Source: Ancylomarina subtilis (GTDB lineage Bacteria; Bacteroidota; Bacteroidia; Bacteroidales; Marinifilaceae). From it: a stretch of 64,000 nt of DNA. The notes under the pieces were generated by a model that searched no databases, was not told the origin of the DNA, and saw only the letters and a program-made list of their open reading frames with translations. Both the position numbers and the translations under genes were made by a program. The DNA is taken from assembly GCF_004217115.1 (NCBI RefSeq), contig NZ_SHKN01000001.1, positions 1,057,781 to 1,121,780 on the forward strand, read 5' to 3'. Of the stretch, positions 61,410-64,000 are shown piece after piece (the first letter of the stretch is position 1; the number at the start of each line of letters is the position of its first letter).

Positions 61410-63653
61410 CTAAATCCCCTTTTTATACTGAATACAAGTTGTAGAATCAATCGACTGATGAAGTGCTTGCTCAGAGCCGGCATCTCCATTGATCGTCCTT
61501 TCAAAAAGTTGAATCAATTTCGATTTGTCAACATTTAGCTGTGTTCCTGTTTCGATATCTCTTAAATCAACCAGATAACTTGAAAACTGATTTGGTATAT
61601 CCTTCACAATTTTCGTATTCAAAAATTTTGAAGCATTATAGATCTTGTGATAATTCCCCTTACTCTTCTCAATAAAAAAAGAATCCTTTTTCATATTGGT
61701 AATCGTAGAGGTCTTTTCACAATTCTGAATGCAAGTGTCATCCACTCGATTCTTTTCGCAACCCGTAACCTGATGGAACAGACATTGTCTGCATGTCATC
61801 AAAACAATGGGATGATAAATGCTATACTGCAAGTCAAAATTCTTAGGACACTTGATTTGTTTGATTTGATTCCGATTGAGTTCATTCGATATAAAAGCAC
61901 CGGAACAATTCATGTTCTCTTTCAAACTCAAAAGGCTATAGGAATTTGTAAGATTCATTTGAGGCCCGGCCACCCATGCAATCCCTCTTTTAAAGGCTTC
62001 ATAAGCAATGCCCGTATTGTTGGTCACAAGCATTCCGGGTTTTAGCTGATCGAGAAACTGCAAGGCCATATCGTAATCATCACCAATAATCACCGAAGGA
62101 AACCAGGGAATTAGGCTTGTGTGCTTTCTAAAAAGCCCGAGATAATCGTCCAATCGATTTTTAAAACAATTGGGCAATTGAAAATAGTAATTTGCAGAAC
62201 TGACTTCAAGCAAATGCAGATCGTCTGCTGAGGAAATTAGGATAGACAGTTTGGCTTTCTCTTCGCTTGGACTGAGCGTTTTTAACTGAGGAAGTTGAAC
62301 AGGTTCGATAATCTCTTTCGATCCATTCAATAAAAACAAAGCACGGTTTTTCAAAGAGGTCAGTTCCTTAAAAGGTATAAACAAACCTTCACCCAAGCCA
62401 CTAAAATCAAGCCTTTCAATAAAATATTCCGTCTCATTCAGTGCTTTAAAGCGTTTCAGAACCATCGCCTCATTCAAACTCTGCCCTTCTTTTCTCACAA
62501 GCGACATGTCCGATATCAGTTCAAAAGAGCTGTCAGGTGTTTGAATTTCAACTTTCAGAGATTCATGACATTTGCCGGAAAAATAAATTGCAAGTGCTGC
62601 CTTCTCTGCACTTAAGGTCTTGATTTTATTCTCCACGGATAGCTTCATCGCCTCCTTTTCCTCATACAAAGCCAGGTGTGCCTCTTCCAGCTTTTCAGGA
62701 CTGGCAAAGGTATTCGTCATCGACAAATGCTCAATGGAATGATCTCTAGGATTATCGATAAACATGTCCCTATTGATATCTCCCTTGAGATAGGTATTTG
62801 AAAAATCGCGATTGAAGACCTTATACAAAGCACTGTTATCCGCACTTTCATTTTCTTGCTTATACAGGGCCTGAATATTTTTATTCCAGCTATCCACAAC
62901 CGTATAAACGTAGTCGGCTTTCTTAATTCGTCCCTCAATTTTCAGGGAATAAACGCCGGCCTCATAAAGTGCTTTCAAATCGAAATAGGCTGAGTTGTCT
63001 TTCAGGTTAAGCGGATAATCCTTCCCAGCAGCTGTTCTCAGGTAACGATCTCTACAGGGTTGACTGCATCGGCCCCGGTTACCCGAATTCCCCCCTTGAA
63101 CGGAGCTGATATAACAGATTCCTGAAAAAGAAATGCAGTTGGAGCCATGAACAAAAACCTCAGTCAAAACCTGATTATCCTGAGCATAAGTTGATAGTTC
63201 ATTTATCTCGTTAAGATTTAGTTCTCTTGAAAGGTTTACACGAGAAACAGATTGCTCAGATAGGAATTTAATCTGTCCCTTATTGTGGGTGGTCATCTGT
63301 GTGGATGCATGCACATCGAGACGCTTATAATGCTTATTCAACAGATAAAGCATGCCCAAATCCTGAACAATCACCCCATCGATACGGGTGTTTACCAACT
63401 TGTTCAACAAATCAATCAAAGCAGGAATCTCATTCTCAACAATCAGAATATTCAGGGTGATAAATATCTCGCAATCGTGCTGATGAGCCAGCCGCAAAAT
63501 CCCTTGCAAATCATCGAAACTTATATTGGCAGCACGGTTTCGGGCATTGAACTTATCTAAACCACAATATATCGCATTAGCCCCGGCAAGTATGGCTGCT
63601 TTTATGGCATCAACATCTCCTCCCGGCGCAAGTAATTCTAATTTTCTCTCCAC
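61410..63653 (-). CDS. U32-family peptidase-like protein (RlhA-like)
   Basis: This 747-residue protein starts ERKLELLAPGGDVDAIKAAILAGANAIYCGLDKFNAR, the U32 signature, and has RGRCSQPCRDRY (about 191-202), with four cysteines for the Fe-S cluster in this and later segments, and LKDNSAYFDLKALYEAGVYSLKIEGR. The C-terminal part has DUF3656-like sequence and a Cys-rich CRQCLFHQVTGCEKNRVDDTC motif. It is related to RlhA, which hydroxylates C2501 in 23S rRNA. The start is a GTG (63653); a stop lies just upstream in frame, and no ATG is available. Confidence 0.88.
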   Translation of the reverse strand: MERKLELLAPGGDVDAIKAAILAGANAIYCGLDKFNARNRAANISFDDLQGILRLAHQHDCEIFITLNILIVENEIPALIDLLNKLVNTRIDGVIVQDLGMLYLLNKHYKRLDVHASTQMTTHNKGQIKFLSEQSVSRVNLSRELNLNEINELSTYAQDNQVLTEVFVHGSNCISFSGICYISSVQGGNSGNRGRCSQPCRDRYLRTAAGKDYPLNLKDNSAYFDLKALYEAGVYSLKIEGRIKKADYVYTVVDSWNKNIQALYKQENESADNSALYKVFNRDFSNTYLKGDINRDMFIDNPRDHSIEHLSMTNTFASPEKLEEAHLALYEEKEAMKLSVENKIKTLSAEKAALAIYFSGKCHESLKVEIQTPDSSFELISDMSLVRKEGQSLNEAMVLKRFKALNETEYFIERLDFSGLGEGLFIPFKELTSLKNRALFLLNGSKEIIEPVQLPQLKTLSPSEEKAKLSILISSADDLHLLEVSSANYYFQLPNCFKNRLDDYLGLFRKHTSLIPWFPSVIIGDDYDMALQFLDQLKPGMLVTNNTGIAYEAFKRGIAWVAGPQMNLTNSYSLLSLKENMNCSGAFISNELNRNQIKQIKCPKNFDLQYSIYHPIVLMTCRQCLFHQVTGCEKNRVDDTCIQNCEKTSTITNMKKDSFFIEKSKGNYHKIYNASKFLNTKIVKDIPNQFSSYLVDLRDIETGTQLNVDKSKLIQLFERTINGDAGSEQALHQSIDSTTCIQYKKGI

Positions 63654-63766
63654 TATTCCAATGATAAGCTATTTAATACTCTCTGTCACTATTCAATATT
63701 GTTCAGAGAACAAAAGTAAGGCTTTTAATTTGTTTAGAGATACTTGATTTATCACATTAAAGTGAA

Positions 63767-64000
63767 CTAATCCCAAACATATCGCTCATCATGGTCCATC
63801 TTATGTTTATCTAAAAATGCTTTATATTCATTTTTAAAATCTTTTGTTCGATGATGTTGGTCTTGATTTTTAATATATTGAACGACCACATCAATCTCAT
63901 GGGGATTAACCGAAAAGGCTCCATAGCCATCTTGCCAATAAAAGTTTGAAAGACTAGGATCCAGAGTCTTGATCCACCTGGAAGAATGTGACTTAACCTG
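63767..64000 (-). CDS. Y1/IS200-like (RAYT-type) transposase, 5' cut by window edge
   Basis: The frame from 64000 down to the stop at 63767 gives 78 residues: KSHSSRWIKT, FYWQDGYGAFSVNPHEI, VVQYIKNQDQHHRTKDF, and the C-terminal DHDERYVWD. This is the C-terminal third of a HUH/Y1 transposase of the REP-associated group; the catalytic tyrosine is expected in the WQDGYGAF to YIKNQ region. The frame is intact as far as visible. Its subfamily differs from the remnant at 44222. Confidence 0.9.
   Translation of the reverse strand, partial: QVKSHSSRWIKTLDPSLSNFYWQDGYGAFSVNPHEIDVVVQYIKNQDQHHRTKDFKNEYKAFLDKHKMDHDERYVWD

Overview
The window looks like a chromosomal segment of a marine, low-to-medium G+C Bacteroidota, probably of the Marinilabiliales/Marinifilaceae type. 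The evidence is: starts without clear Shine-Dalgarno sequences, a tRNA promoter of the Bacteroidota form (TTTG, 20 nt, TACATTTG), many family-typical proteins (biotin-dependent carboxyltransferase operon, fused lactate-utilization proteins, RAYT-type transposases, small GIY-YIG nucleases beside a tRNA), and long AT-rich spacers holding decayed repeats. The taxonomic call is an inference.

Layout. 0-9 kb: a PIF1-type helicase cut by the left edge, a POT-family transporter, tRNA-Ser(UGA) followed by a small GIY-YIG nuclease gene lying between duplicated tRNA 3'-end sequences, then a three-gene operon that reads best as a soluble methylmalonyl-CoA/pyruvate transcarboxylase. 10-17 kb: CorA, MscS, hemolysin-III-like, a TIM-barrel protein, a glycosyltransferase, RlmF, a cupin and a GNAT enzyme, several separated by clear hairpin terminators. 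17.5-20.8 kb: Tat-exported Fe-S protein, NrfD-like membrane subunit, small membrane-anchored protein and cytochrome c, an electron-transfer module without a catalytic subunit in view. 21-35 kb: a lactate-use locus with a porin-like protein, FAD/Fe-S D-lactate dehydrogenase, lactate permease, LutB-LutA fusion, LutC, a divergent second LUD protein, and an NtrC-type regulator with its sensor kinase. Two sigma-54 promoters and two matching triplets of a 16-bp inverted repeat make a readable circuit: the regulator is predicted to switch on both LUD transcription units. 35-44 kb: mixed housekeeping genes including a YeiH/TauE/LysR group likely concerned with sulfite or sulfonate, a J-domain-like protein, a PAS kinase and a cysteine-cluster protein.

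44-60 kb is the accessory part. A complete four-gene type II CBASS defence operon (HNH-SAVED effector, CD-NTase, E2-E1, JAB) sits in a 4.65-kb unit whose two ends carry complementary 9-nt cores (GTTAGGGGC ... GCCCCTAAC). Two further single-gene units at 57.6-59.0 kb have the same architecture with different but again internally matched cores (GTTAGCACCC ... GGGTGCTAAC and GTTAGCAGC ... GCTGCTAAC), separated by nearly identical repeats of about 280 bp. This compensating pattern is what integron gene cassettes show. No integrase is visible in the window. The same part holds REP-like repeats next to a transposase relic, a 21-bp periodic minisatellite, and a DUF559 nuclease gene embedded in an alternating array of two hairpin repeats. 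53-64 kb returns to ordinary genes (methyltransferase, OsmC, Crp/Fnr regulator, BaiN-like flavoprotein, MutS-like ATPase, U32 peptidase) and ends in a transposase cut by the right edge.
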